Source: Ascarosepion bandense (lineage: Eukaryota; Mollusca; Cephalopoda; Sepiida; Sepiidae). Taken from it: a stretch of 64,000 bases of DNA. Shown in pieces: positions 20,636-33,100 of the stretch. A program made the position numbers and the translations under genes. Numbering within the stretch: position 1 is the stretch's first letter; each line of letters begins with the position of its first letter. The DNA lies in the NCBI GenBank assembly GCA_037127315.1, contig JBBBDQ010000192.1:3445001-3509000 (forward strand), in the 5' to 3' direction. Below the pieces are notes generated by a model. It ran no database searches and was not told the DNA's origin. It saw only the letters and a list, made by a program, of their open reading frames with translations.

Positions 20636-20858
20636 TTTTTGCAAAGAGAAGACATTTCAAATGATGCATATAAGAATATTTTCACACACAAAAGGTCAAC
20701 AAGCATTCAGTTAGCAAAAAATAATGCAGTCAACCTCATTGAAGTGTCAGGCAATAATTGTGGGGGTGTGCTTACATATGTAGTTGAAGATGAAAAAGCA
20801 GATTTTTTTTATATGATGCCAATATATGTGCATGAAGAATCAGATTATGCATTATTAG
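20636..20858 (+). CDS. candidate internal exon of an unrecognised host gene
   Basis: An open frame of about 74 codons with balanced composition: LQREDISNDAYKNIF, then STSIQLAKNNAVNLIEVSG, NNCGGVLTYVVEDEKADFF, YMMPIYVHEESDYALLG. It is not low-complexity and resembles no transposon protein I know. The left edge is a plausible acceptor (pyrimidine-rich CTTTCCTTTCTTT, then TATAG at 20631-20635); an alternative AG lies a few bases on. The right edge is TTAG|GTAAGT at 20858/20859, a consensus donor. The frame stays open past the donor to 21013 but becomes CA-rich and implausible there. It lies in the CpG-depleted left domain, as expected for a methylated gene body. I cannot name the protein. Hydrophobic plus acidic residues and one Cys suggest a globular or extracellular domain, which is only a guess. 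Confidence 0.45.
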
Positions 20859-23800
20859 GTAAGTGTAATATAGTGTGTGCACATGCACACACAAACTTAT
20901 ATAAAAGCACATTAATTCAAAAAGTGCTTCTGCCTTGTGCATATATACACAAGATTACATACACACACAGAGGTGAGAAGCTATTTGTGAGAGTAGGGAT
21001 GCTTATCTTTTAAATAAAACCATAACAGTACAGCAAATTAACTTGGTAATAACAATTCTGTTCCTACAGAATTGTAAAATCTTTTGACTTTTTTCACATA
21101 TATTTTTAAAATAAATTAGTCCCAAATATAAAACTATCAATTCTCTTATACACTGTTAAAGTAGTTCTCATCTGACTAAATCTTAAGCAATATCATGGCA
21201 AGTCAGAGGATAGAAATACTTGCTATTTTAATTAATATGTAGATCTTTTCTGATAACATGCTTCCTGGTTATGCTTCTTTAATGAATTCTGTCTGAATCC
21301 TAAAAAATCCTTGTTGATAATCAAAATAAGAGAAGCACACTTTCACCAATAAACTGTAATAATCATGTATTTGTACTTTAGGTGCAGTTATGTACCTTCA
21401 ACAAAGATTATTTTAAATTTTCTTCATGACTTGTCAACAATGTTAAATATTATTCATTGTAAGACATAACTGGATTGTTTATAAATTTTCTCTACACTTC
21501 TCTCTAGACAATGTATGTGTACAGATATTTATGGATTTTACAAGTTTCCAAACAGGCCAATTGTAGACCAAGGCCTGTAGGCTGATAATGTTTATTATTA
21601 AATATATTGAAGTCGGGAAAACTGGACTATTACATTCAACATTAGGTATGAATAAGTGCATGCAATCAAATAGGCATTAAAGACCGTGTAGAAATGTACA
21701 CCTGAGAGAGAGAGAGAGAGAATTTATTGTAGAAGAAGACGTAATTGAATAGTTGCTTTTCTCTCTTTAAGTTAAGGTTAACTGACTGATGCACAAAGCT
21801 GTCACCCAAATTCATTTGGGAAGGGATGTATGCATGCAACTAAGTGAGCATCTTCATGATGTAATATATAGAGCAGAGAAGACAGATCGAACAGGCCAAA
21901 GAATGAATAGTAGGAATAGTGGGTAGAGGAAACATCACCTACCTGGGTGCATGAATTAAGAAAGAAACTTATGGGGGTATACTGACAAGCACAAATGCAC
22001 TAACAATTATAATTAAATATATCTTGACTTAATTTCAGACATCTTGAAATAGTTTTTATCTCTTTAGGTGAATCATTGAGAAATGGATGAAAATGAAGTC
22101 TTCAAAATTTTTATGAATGATTTAAAAATTAAGAACAAGCAAGCTTTTCTTTAAAATTTATTGAAGGCCTTTATAATATAGCAAGAAATTGGATTTTTCA
22201 AGTAAAGCAGAAAAACTAAGGGAAAAATACAAACATTAAGTTAAGTATTTTTTCCAAATAAATATACTTGAATATTAATAAAAATACAAAACTTTAACAA
22301 ATACAATTTACCTTATATTTTCATATTAAAGCAGTATATAATTTCATAACCCAATATATCAGGTAAATTTTCATATAAAAATTGAATAATAAATCATTAG
22401 TTTTAATGTGATTTTACCAGCTTTTTCTTGTTATATCAGATCCCTTTTATAGTTGAAGGTATTTTTAAATATATTCCTGTCAATTGATTTGTTTAGTCAT
22501 AGCAATTCTAACTGAAAATAATCAATTAAGCTAAATTTTGAAATGTTGAATTCCAGTAAATGCTTAAATCATTAGGTAATACAAATTTTATAAGCATTTA
22601 AAAGTGTAAATTACAAGAATGTAAGAGTAATCAAGGATTGTAATACTTGGATCTTCTCCAGAACTATCTTTCTTAGCTACATGAGAGATGGTTAAATAAC
22701 CAATGTTTTTATGATATAAGGCAGCACTTTCTCTAAATCCACCACTCAAGCAAGCACCAATGCAAACTTATTAGCCTTCGATAAAATTATTTACAGTGTA
22801 ACTAACATCATGAAAACTAGCACTGCAACAGCAAAGAATAGCAATTTGATATTAGTCAATCTAATTCCAAGGAGGAGCCAATTTAAAAAAAAAATTCTGA
22901 TCAAGTGGCAGATAGAATGGTGTCAGGTGACCTATATAAATGGAGCAAAGAGCAGTGCCCACTCAGATGTCTGCCCACCCGCCCGTCAGGTGTCTGCCAC
23001 AGAAGAACAGTAAATGGATTCTGCAAGCAATTTTTACTCCTGATTCATGATTTCATTTTCTTCAGGCTAAATATTGAGAGAGAAAGAGACAAGAAGAATT
23101 TGGTCCATTAAGATTATGTTATTAATGAATAGAAGTAAGAAGAGTAAAAGTATTGACAGTAATAGTAGTTCTAGTAGAAAAAAAAAATGATGAAGAGGAA
23201 AACTACTACTGTAGCAATCAGGTTAAGCTGACACTGGCAACTATATAACTAATGCTACTGATAGTACCATGTGAACAGCTCAAAGACTGACATAGAAAAC
23301 CAAGACAAACTAAAGCTTTGATTAGAGTAGGGGATGGGTGGATCAGAAATATTTAACAGGTCACTAAACTTACCCAACAAACCTCAAGCAAAAAAATTAG
23401 CTTATTTCAGTGTGTGTGCACATCTGTATATATGCTTGATCATCATGTCAGCATGTTAGTGTTTATATTGTAGGTAAAATGTGTAGTTCCAATTTTGTTA
23501 TTTATATTCCTTGATCTTTTGCTGGTTCTTAAATTCAATAAATAAAAAATATTTAAAGTCAATAAATAAAATAGTTTCTGGGGTCATAGTACAGTATCCT
23601 TCATTAATTCAGTTAGATAATAAAAGAAAAAATTCTGCATTGAAATATTCCATGCTTACACCTTTAAAGAGAATCAAAGAAAAAAAATGCTATTTCTAAT
23701 AGAAATTTAGCAGCTGTTAAGGTTTCTACAGGAGTTGCACAACAGAAATTTTACAAGTATACAAATGAATCACAACAATTCTTTTTTTTTTTTTTTTTTT

Positions 23801-24889
23801 TTTTAATAATCATTTCATTTCACACCGAGCAAGGCATTCTACTGCCACTATTGAACAGGGGGTTACATAGAGGAAAGTGATGAGAAAGAGTAGTTAGATA
23901 TAGGAAATATCAGAAGGAGGGTGATAGAAGGGTAAGGATACCGAGGATGAGGGTTGGGTATATGGGAAGAGTGTTTGAGAGAATGGATACGAGTTCGTGT
24001 GTTAACAAAGATTTGGGGTTGTATTATATACACATTTATATTAAAAAAAACAGACCTAGTGAGAAATAAATCCAGTATTGAATGATTTACAAAGACACAC
24101 ACATAATTTAATTGTAAGTAAACGGAGGAAATATGATTATATGATCATATGAAATACTTAAAAATGATTAGGTGGACAAATAAAAGAAATGTACTTTCAT
24201 ATAAATACAATAAAAACAATATCTCCAAGATTTTGACAAATATTTAAGGTCATGCAAAATAACTTAGTATTCAGATAATCATAAAGAAACAAAATATACT
24301 AAAAGATAAAATAAGATTCAAGTTTTCCAAATGAAATATGTTCTGGTATACTGACATACATGTGGGTCATACTATTCTTTATTTATGAAAATGAAAGAAA
24401 GGGAACAAAACCTTTAGAGAGAAAGGAAGAGGGAAGGATTGCATAAGATTATAATTGACAAATCAATAAAATACATCTAATTTATAATTTCCCCAAGGAC
24501 ACACAAAGAAAGTACTTGATTAACAAATGCAATTTTTAATTTAAGCAGCAAAAGAGAAGGAAGTGAAAAAGACTGGTACTTGTCTGTTTAAAGTTCAATG
24601 TTTCTAACAATGAAAAATAAGAAAATAGCAACTTATATATGAAAAGAAGAGAGATACAGATATGAATGCATCTTTGTATTAGTTTATCTATGCATAATTG
24701 AAAAGTGTGCACATTCTGGCAAACAGAACAGAGCAATGTGCCTAAAATTTGCTTATGACATTTACTTCAAATAAAGGTATATGAGGAGGTACTGAAAAGG
24801 TGTTGATCTAGATGAGAAGCCCTTAAAAGTCTGATTTTTGATCCCACAAATGCTACAGGAAAATGAAGTTGTACATCAAAAGAGATCAA
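20859..24889. other. 4 kb AT-rich non-coding stretch (probable intron)
   Basis: No further exon could be supported. Contains (GA)n at 21705-21722 and a T tract at 23782-23804. Block 22021-22620 has no CpG at all. If the exon at 20636 is real on the plus strand, this would be its downstream intron. Confidence 0.5.
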
Positions 24890-25335
24890 ACCCTTTTTTT
24901 AATACAATACATTGAATACTGCTGTCACATCTGGCTGAGTGCCCTTGCTTTTCATCTTGGGGTTCTTGACAAAATCTAACAGAAAATCTGCAATGTAATT
25001 TATCTCAACCTGGTAGCTCAACTCCAGTCACTTTCTCAATGATGTAATGTGGCTTCCCTCCGTTTCTTCTACAATTACTTTCACAGCTTCTGCTCCAATG
25101 ATTTTAGCTCCCTGGTGCCCTCTCTTCATGAATTTACTAGTTACTAAACTAGTGACTAGGTCCCACCCTTTTACAGTGAAACCAATCAAATGTAACCACC
25201 TCTACTCTACCAGCTTCTTTTCTCGCACTTACTGCCTGTGGAATTCTCTTTCATATACTTGCTTCCCTGACAGCTACAATCTCCACTAATTTAAATGCAA
25301 TGTCAATTGCCATCTTTTATTTCCTTGACTCACAT
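24890..25335 (+). pseudogene. LINE reverse transcriptase ORF, C-terminal end
   Basis: Frames on the plus strand give YCCHIWLSALAFHLGVLDKI, then QLQSLSQ..NVASLRFFYNYFHSFCS, SLVPSLHEF, then SHPFTVK and FSRTYCLWNSLSYTCFPDSY. This is the stereotyped tail that follows the RT domain in many CR1/jockey/RTE-like LINEs ('YC.HIW', 'NVASLSLFYRYFHG', 'F.RT..LWNSLP...FP..YNL..FK'). Several stops and frame changes are present. Only the 3' end is here, as expected for a 5'-truncated LINE insertion. Confidence 0.75.
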
Positions 25336-25470
25336 CCTTTCCCTGACAACCCTTGTATCATGTTCTTCATTTCCACTACTCTCATGCAGCTCTCTTCACA
25401 CCAGTGTTCTCATCCTTCTGTTATCCATTCTCTGTACTGTTTGTAACTTGTTCTTCCTCATCACTCACAT

Positions 25471-25513
<43 letters not shown>
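25471..25513. repeat. (TA)n(CA)n microsatellite
   Basis: Five TA units pass into about 16 CA units shortly after the LINE tail, possibly grown from its 3' tail. Confidence 0.95.
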
Positions 25514-26930
25514 GGCCCTGAAAAAAATCTGTAACTTGACATACTTCCCAAAACATGATCAAACATTAGATTTTTCTTTGGAAAGGCAAGCTGAATATAT
25601 ATAAAAGATTTGCAGCCATATTTCTAGTGAATATAGAATTTATATTTAAGTTCATTCTCCTATTTGGTTTGTTTAAGACACATGCATAAAATTAGTTTTT
25701 TAAATTCTGATACATTTTAACAACAACTAGATAATGATATACTATTCTTCAGGTTAAAAAAAAAAAAAAGATTTTATAAAATCAAATTTTTGCAAGATGT
25801 AAAAAAAACAAAAAAAAAAAAAAAACTAAAAATATTTGGTCAATACTTTTAAAATCCACACTATCTAAATAGTAAGAACTATAAATTTCACTTCCATTTT
25901 ACCATTGCTAGTAGTGAGTATGGAGTTTTGAACTCTTTCAAATCTTGTCTACCTTAAGAGTAAGACCTTCCTTAGTCTACAGAAAAAACAACCAATGAAT
26001 CTTGAATAAGGAAAAAAACTCTAAAAGTTATGACAAGGCTTTTATGATTTTTCTTAGATGGCTATTTTAAAAGTCATAAAAGATGTAAATTTTCTACCAT
26101 GTTTTGACAATGTATCAAACTTTGGCCATTTGACTCAAAATGAAACAAGACTAAAGAGACATTCCTTTATATAATCTTTAATTGTATCTGACAAACAATA
26201 GCCTTTATTTTCTCCTACGCTTTTACTTCTAGTCACAACAGCTGAGTTTCACTTAATCATTTCACATAATTACAATGAGAGGAGGGGTATAGAATCAATA
26301 CTCAATGTCCTTAAAACCAACTCATATCCCAAGTAACACCAAAATTTTGCCTAACATTGGGAAAATGAACTGTAACCTAATCCTGCCATCAAATGTTATG
26401 TTGGTTTTATTAAAAAAGAGAAAAGAAAAAGGAAAAATGAAACTATTTGCAAAATAAAATAAACTTTTAAAATTATCAAGCACATGGCAGGTAAATGTAG
26501 ACAAAGAATTGACATTATGTTTAAATCCAGGTTTCATAACACAAAAGTGCAAAACAATGATACTAATTTAACACTGTTATATAAAAAATAGCAGCTAATA
26601 TTCATAATGTTTCATTAAAAGCAGTTAAAGTTGAAATGCTATTGACTCCTTAGCATAATATTTATTATCCTGAAAAGTAATTTGCCAACTGTGTTGGTGT
26701 GCATTAAGAGGTTTTATAACCTTTTTTAATTGTTGAAGTGATGTTACAAAGCTACCTTCAAATGCTTACATTTGGAGCTGCATATATCAAAATAATGTTT
26801 ATCTTGAAATCCTCACATAGACTTAACTGCTGTTTACACCATTTGATGTTTTCACAATATTTTGTAAATAATGCCTACTTGTGGTTGTATTTTTTTATTT
26901 ACTAGAGTCATCTTGAGGTCAAGTCAGTCA
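25514..26930. other. non-coding stretch, nothing recognised
   Basis: AT-rich, CpG-poor, poly-A runs at 25755-25824. No motif-bearing frame. Confidence 0.6.
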
Positions 26931-27160
26931 GTTAAGTGCCATACGTGATACACGCTTGGGCGATCATGTCTCGAAAGAGACACGACTGACTGGGCAGAAG
27001 ATTATCCCGCAGTAGGTTGCCGACCAAGGATATAGAACCCAATCTGTCCTGCTAACCCATAACTGGAAGGAATAGTAGGATTAATTAAGGGTATTTGCGC
27101 GTAAGTGAATGCAATGAATTCAGCTGGAATTCGAACTCGGCTCCCCGATTTCTTAAAACC
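26931..27160 (-). mobile_element. tRNA-headed SINE, copy 2 (truncated head)
   Basis: Reverse complement of the SINE at 3196: on the plus strand it reads AAGTGCCATACGTGATACAC, AGATTATCCCGCAGTAGGTT, ATAGAACCCAATCTGTCC and GCGTAAGTGAATGCAATGAA, and ends with box B in reverse (GGAATTCGAACTCGG). The box A side is missing beyond about 27160. It sits about 300 bp left of the CpG step. Confidence 0.75.
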
Positions 27161-30100
27161 TGTTTAACAATATTTACTACCTGTTGAGTATAAATAAATT
27201 CAAGATAAATTTGTTGAATTTTCCACATTTTGTACCATCAGTTTTGTTGACATTCTAGTACACTGTCTAGTCATATGCTATATTGAGGCACTTACACACA
27301 GGCAAGTATATCATACGAAGATGCATTTTTTAAAAATCATAATGTTGATTAAATTCAAAGCAGAAGTGTTATTTTATTTTTTAATATTCAAAATTATAGC
27401 AGTTTTAATATCATATGTACAATAAAAACACTTGCTTTGTTAAGTTTAACTCCCTCAGAATCTTTACTCCCTAAATTTAATTTAACTACACACTCTTCCA
27501 ATAACACGCTGAATGTGGCCATTTTTAAGCTAAGATCATCATTGATCATCTGAGATTTATCGACATAAAGAAAGCATAAAGCTCAGATACTGTTTAGTGT
27601 TTACTAAGTAGAAATACTTCTATTAATGATTTTTGGACTAATCGTTTATTAGAAGAAACATAAATGCAAGTTGATACACAACTATTAAAATAAAAAAGGT
27701 TTTTTTTTGAATTGTAGCAGGCAATAATACGTACTGATGATGCTTTTTAGATGTTATTAATTTTAATTAACAAAGCGATCATTTTACCGCCTTTTGCAAA
27801 CAGATTCGCTTGCAAAAAAAAAAAAAAAAAAAAAAACTAAACAAAAAAAACAAACATCTTAGTAGATTTGACTGGAAGTGGAAAGTCAATTTTTTTTTAC
27901 AGTTTAATTTTTACGAAACTGAAAATGTAAACGTTTATTGCTTTTTTTTTCCAACAAAAAACCCCAAATGGGTACATAAAATAAACTGACCTTTTTTTAA
28001 GAACAAAAACAATGTAAATCATCTTGCGATGGAGTGGCAGTAACAACTTCTTCAACTTCAATGTAGGGACATTGAATGAATGTTTCCGCGATAGGAGAAC
28101 ACGTGGACCCCATCATCACCAACGAATACTAACCGATCAACAAAACGTGACTACTTATTTTCAGCAATTTTTCTATTTCGATCTTTATTACTTCAAAAGA
28201 ATAAATCCAGTATTTATATTATTGGCATTGAAAAAAAAAAAAAAAAATTCAACTAATGTCACTCACCCGATTCTAGTCACTTTGGGTGATAGACTGATTC
28301 ATTTCAGAGATACCAAATTAGAGAAATAATGCTTGTCGATTGATAATTGTTAAGTGAAAAACGTAGTCGTAAAAAGCATACGGAACACTATCATACTAAA
28401 TTTTCTTATTAGATCTTTAAGATGTGTTTGTTTACGTAGCACAAATTGAAAAAAAAATAACGAAGACTAAATATGCGCAAACACTTTAAAAATAGTAAGT
28501 GAAACCGTTTCAAATATATATTTTCAATGTAAATTTGAATTAATTTTTCTTAAATTTAATAAGTATTGCTTTAGAACATACAACTCTTATCAATTGAGTA
28601 GTGAGGCACTGTGGAGAGAGAAAACACATGGTTACTTTCTTCGACTGTCATTTAATTTTTTGCCTCCTCCTACCACCTTTTTCCCTCCCCCACAACATCA
28701 GTCGATCTGTAATGGGCGACTGTTCAAGCAATCAGCATCACACATACAAAAATCCTGTCAGACGTCGACGATAAATTCCTTCCCGGGAGATTTTATGTAC
28801 AATATAACAATATAATTTCTTCCCTAGGTTGGTAATCCAGAGAGGGTAAGGATAAAAAAGTAATTTTTTTTTGTATGTGCACAATGAGTAGATAAGCAAG
28901 TACATCATGATGTACGACAGCAAAAAAAAACCCCAAAAAACCAAAAAAAAACCGGCATTAGTTGAGTTGAGTGTTTCTTGTGATGGCTGAACCGGACAGA
29001 CAACTCCCTTTTTCCACAACAGTAAAAATAATATCAAGTGAATAAAAAAATATCGATGCAATGGAGTCATTTTTTAAACATACATCTTTACATTTTAAAA
29101 TTACAAGTCACATATGAAGTATTGTTGTTTATGAAATAAAAAAAAATATCTTGGACGACTATTGACACTTTCTTCCGTTAAGTAATAGAAAACTGCTGGT
29201 TTAAGAAAAATGTAACACCGTAAACAAAAATATTTGTAAAAAAAAAAAAAATTAAGTGATGATTAACAATGTTATTAACAATAATGACTAAAAGACTGAA
29301 ACTAAATTTTTTTTTTTTTTACAAAAATAATTGTTTTTTTTTTTTTACACAACAAAACAAGAGACTAAAAAAGGCCAAGGAAACTGAGATATATAAACTG
29401 CATTTTTAAAACAGGCCCAAAAACGATGTAATTTTTTACAATACAACATTGAAATATTGATAAGTGTCCATGAAAACAATAACAACAAAGTTACAAAAAA
29501 TAAATAAAAAGACTAAAGGAAAATCGAGCATATATGTCCGCACCCCGTGGGGAGGGAAAACCCAAAATATGCAAATAACGTTTCCGATTATATTATAATT
29601 ATCACCAAATAAAAAAAAAAAGTTTATGATCAAGAAGACTGATAAAGAGCGAGACATTTTTTTTTTTACCCGGATGAGATACATTTTAATTCAAAATATG
29701 ACGTTAATATCTTTTTTAACACAATAAAATAGAAAGTGTTGCTTACCAAAATAAGAAATTAAAGTAAAAACCAAGAATAGATAGTACTCGGAAAGAGGAG
29801 TCTTCTGCTAGGGGTGAAATGCTCTACCAAAACTAAGGACACCCTCACAAGACAAACCTAGTCATTATTGTGTCTCTCAGAGATGATAATGATGATGATG
29901 ATTATGATTATTAAATGTGCGTGTTGTTGCGTATGTATGTATGTACGTGTTGTAGTCAAGTGTTGTGTAGTCAGCAGCAGGTCCAAACTACAACACTAAA
30001 AAATACAATTTATTTGCATATATTATTATTTGAATGTTTTACACTATTTGCTTTGCGATCTTTCGTAACAGAAAGCTGGAAAGATTGTTTAATAAACAAA

Positions 30101-33100
30101 ACCATTAAACTTATTTGTCCACTTTTAATTTTTAGAAAGTGTTTTTGATTGATTTGAAATACAAAACGCAATAAAAAAGTTATTTTTGGCAATAAATTTT
30201 TTCACGATAAAACAAAGTTTTCAAACTTGATTAAATGACTTTTTCTTAAAAAGTTATGAAAACTAAAATTATTTCAAAGTAAATAAATTATTTGTAAAAA
30301 AAAAAAATTGTTACTAAAATAGTGACTAAAAAAAAACAACAATAAGAACGTCAAGAAGACTCAAGTTAAGAGTTAAAAACGTGTTCGATGATAAAGTTAC
30401 ATGGAAATTTGCCATTTTATTTTTATTTAGAAGGCCAAATATTTCTAACTTTCAAAGCAAAAAAAACTTTCTCGAATATTCCAAGAACTTATGTGACACA
30501 CGAAATTGAAAAAGAAACGAATAGCTGTTCCCACCGCCACTTATCCACTTTTTTCTATAAGTCTTTCCTCTCGATCCATTACTTTAAATTTTAAAATTTA
30601 AAAACAAGAGAAGTTGTAACCAGACGTATTTTCAAGAAATATTTCAAGGAAAAAATACCTAAAATCAATCATTTTATTTTAATGACTTCAGTTTTTAGTG
30701 GCAAAATTTAAGAGATTGCATTCTTGGATGATTTTAAAAAGAATAAACATGTAATCATTTTACATACAATTTACATGCCAGTTAACGGGTTCGATTTTTC
30801 ATAGAAAACAAATTAATAGTCCCTATATCAATGCAACTCCCCAATATCAATGACGACTGGGGTGACTCATTCAAACTATACTCTGTGAGAAAATGAACTC
30901 ACAAAAATCCTTAAACGTTTCGATAGTTTAATGGCGTTCCACACATACACAAAAAAGAAATTGACTTTTAGTTTTTACACTTGACCTGATTTGATTTTTT
31001 TTTTTTTACTTTTTAAAAGTTCACTGTAAAAATCTAATAAATCATAAGGGAGACGGATAAAGCGATAAATAAGGTAAAAATAAATTTCAAAGCATTTTTA
31101 AAAACAAACTGAAGAGAAGATAATGAGAAAAGGAATTACCTATATTCTTACAAATTCTACAATACACAAAAAATCTGATTTTCTCTCCATTATTAAAAAT
31201 TAATCATCATTAAGTTCAGAGAAAAATATTCCTTTCAAAACGTGAACGTATTATTTAACTTTTTCTTGACAAATAAAGGTTATTCGTGATAAAGGTTAAT
31301 TCTGCACTGAATTATTAACTTAAATGTTTTTCTAAATGTTTAAAAATATAGCACGGTAGAAAAAAAAACGGCTAACATTTTTAAATTTTAAAACCAAAGT
31401 CAAAACAAAAGTTCTAGTTTCAAAAATTAAAAGAAAACAATGAATTTCTTAAGGCTCGGTGTTTTGGAAATTTACCAACATATCAATTATTTTGTAGCAA
31501 GTATTGATAAGGCACAAAAAGGCTTTAAGAAAAAAAAAAAGAAAGCCAGTTTCCTAGTCAGCAAAAAAAAAAAAAATTAATCCAGACAGTTTTTGTCGTA
31601 GATGAAAAAAATCCTAACGTTAAAGTAAATAATGTTAATTGTTGAAATACAAATATTAAATAAGTAAATTAAAAGGTGTTTTTTATTTCCCGATTTAGTG
31701 TAAAAAACAAACTTATTCACAGCTGAGAGCTAAAAAAAAAAATGTTACCAAGGAAGCTGAAAGAACAATACATTTTCAGATAAATAAATAAAAAAACAAA
31801 AAAAACCTCATAGATTTTTCGTAGTTGTAGATTGAACAATCAATGACGGGGAAATTTAATTCATGTAGAAAAAAAGTCTTACCTTCCCTATAAAAAAGAA
31901 ACCCCGGGTTCAGCTGATGATGACAGTAATCATCCAACCCAGTTTTTTGTCTCATTTTAAATATTTTCCGTCTTTTTTGTCCAATTTTTCGTAAATAAAC
32001 GAAAGCAAAACTCCTGTTTATTATGAAAAGTATAAAAATCACAGTAGTGTTTCATGAATTTTAAATAAAAAGATATTAAACACTATCTAAAAAAATGATA
32101 AAATTCGAATGTGGGGAAACCGATTCGCTTTCTTTTCGATTTTGAAAAAAAAAAGCTATTTTGTGGTCAGCATTATATCTTTTGAAAGTTTTGTTTTGAT
32201 AGTATCTCTGTAAATTAAAACAAGGTATGATTTTTATATTTAAAACTAAAAGAAAAAAACAAGCCCAGAAATTGTACGAAAACTTTTACGACATAATCAC
32301 GTGACTGGACCTCCTTCCGACCTTATGAATAAAGAAAGGCAAGTTTTTATTAAAAATACACTATTTTCAAAGTGAGCGTAAAAGGATAACTCTTGAGAAG
32401 TTTACCTAAGTTCAGTTTATTGTTTTTTAATTAAAACATGTTCGTTTTTACGACCTCAACAAAAACACCCTTTTATTTTAGGAACAAGTTTTAACTGGTT
32501 AATTAAAAAAAAAAAAAATTACAAAAAAAGCCATTTGATGCGACATTTAACCGTATATTGTGAGTGAAAAGATGGTCTGTAAGTTTATCTTTTTATCTAA
32601 AAATGAAAAAAAATCTGAATTTGATTACATTTTTTAAAAAATTAATTTTAATTGGGAAGATAGTTAAACCATATATAATCGAATGCTTAAAACACCCACC
32701 TCCGAATCAAAGTAAGATTGATAAACTGAAGCCCCCAAAAAGTTATTTCTTATCAGCGATTATATCGAGAACCAACACATCATTCTGGCGTCTTTTTCAA
32801 ACTTGCTCGGGCAAGTTATTTTTGTAAATTTACAAGTAGCAACACAGATAATTTTCCAAGAGAAATGAAAAAAGTAGTGACCAATTTAGGCCCTTTTATT
32901 TTTATTTTTTTTAAATAACGAAATGAATTTATATACACACGTGGATAAAGAGGGAAAAGCAAGTAAGTTATTTTTTTTAGCTTGCCTCATATTGTGAATA
33001 AAAAAACCTTTTAAAATGGCTAAAAATACTATGGATTTTATTTTAGTGAATAAAAAAATGTTTTAGAGAAAAAGGGAATTGTATACGCTGGTAAAAAAAA

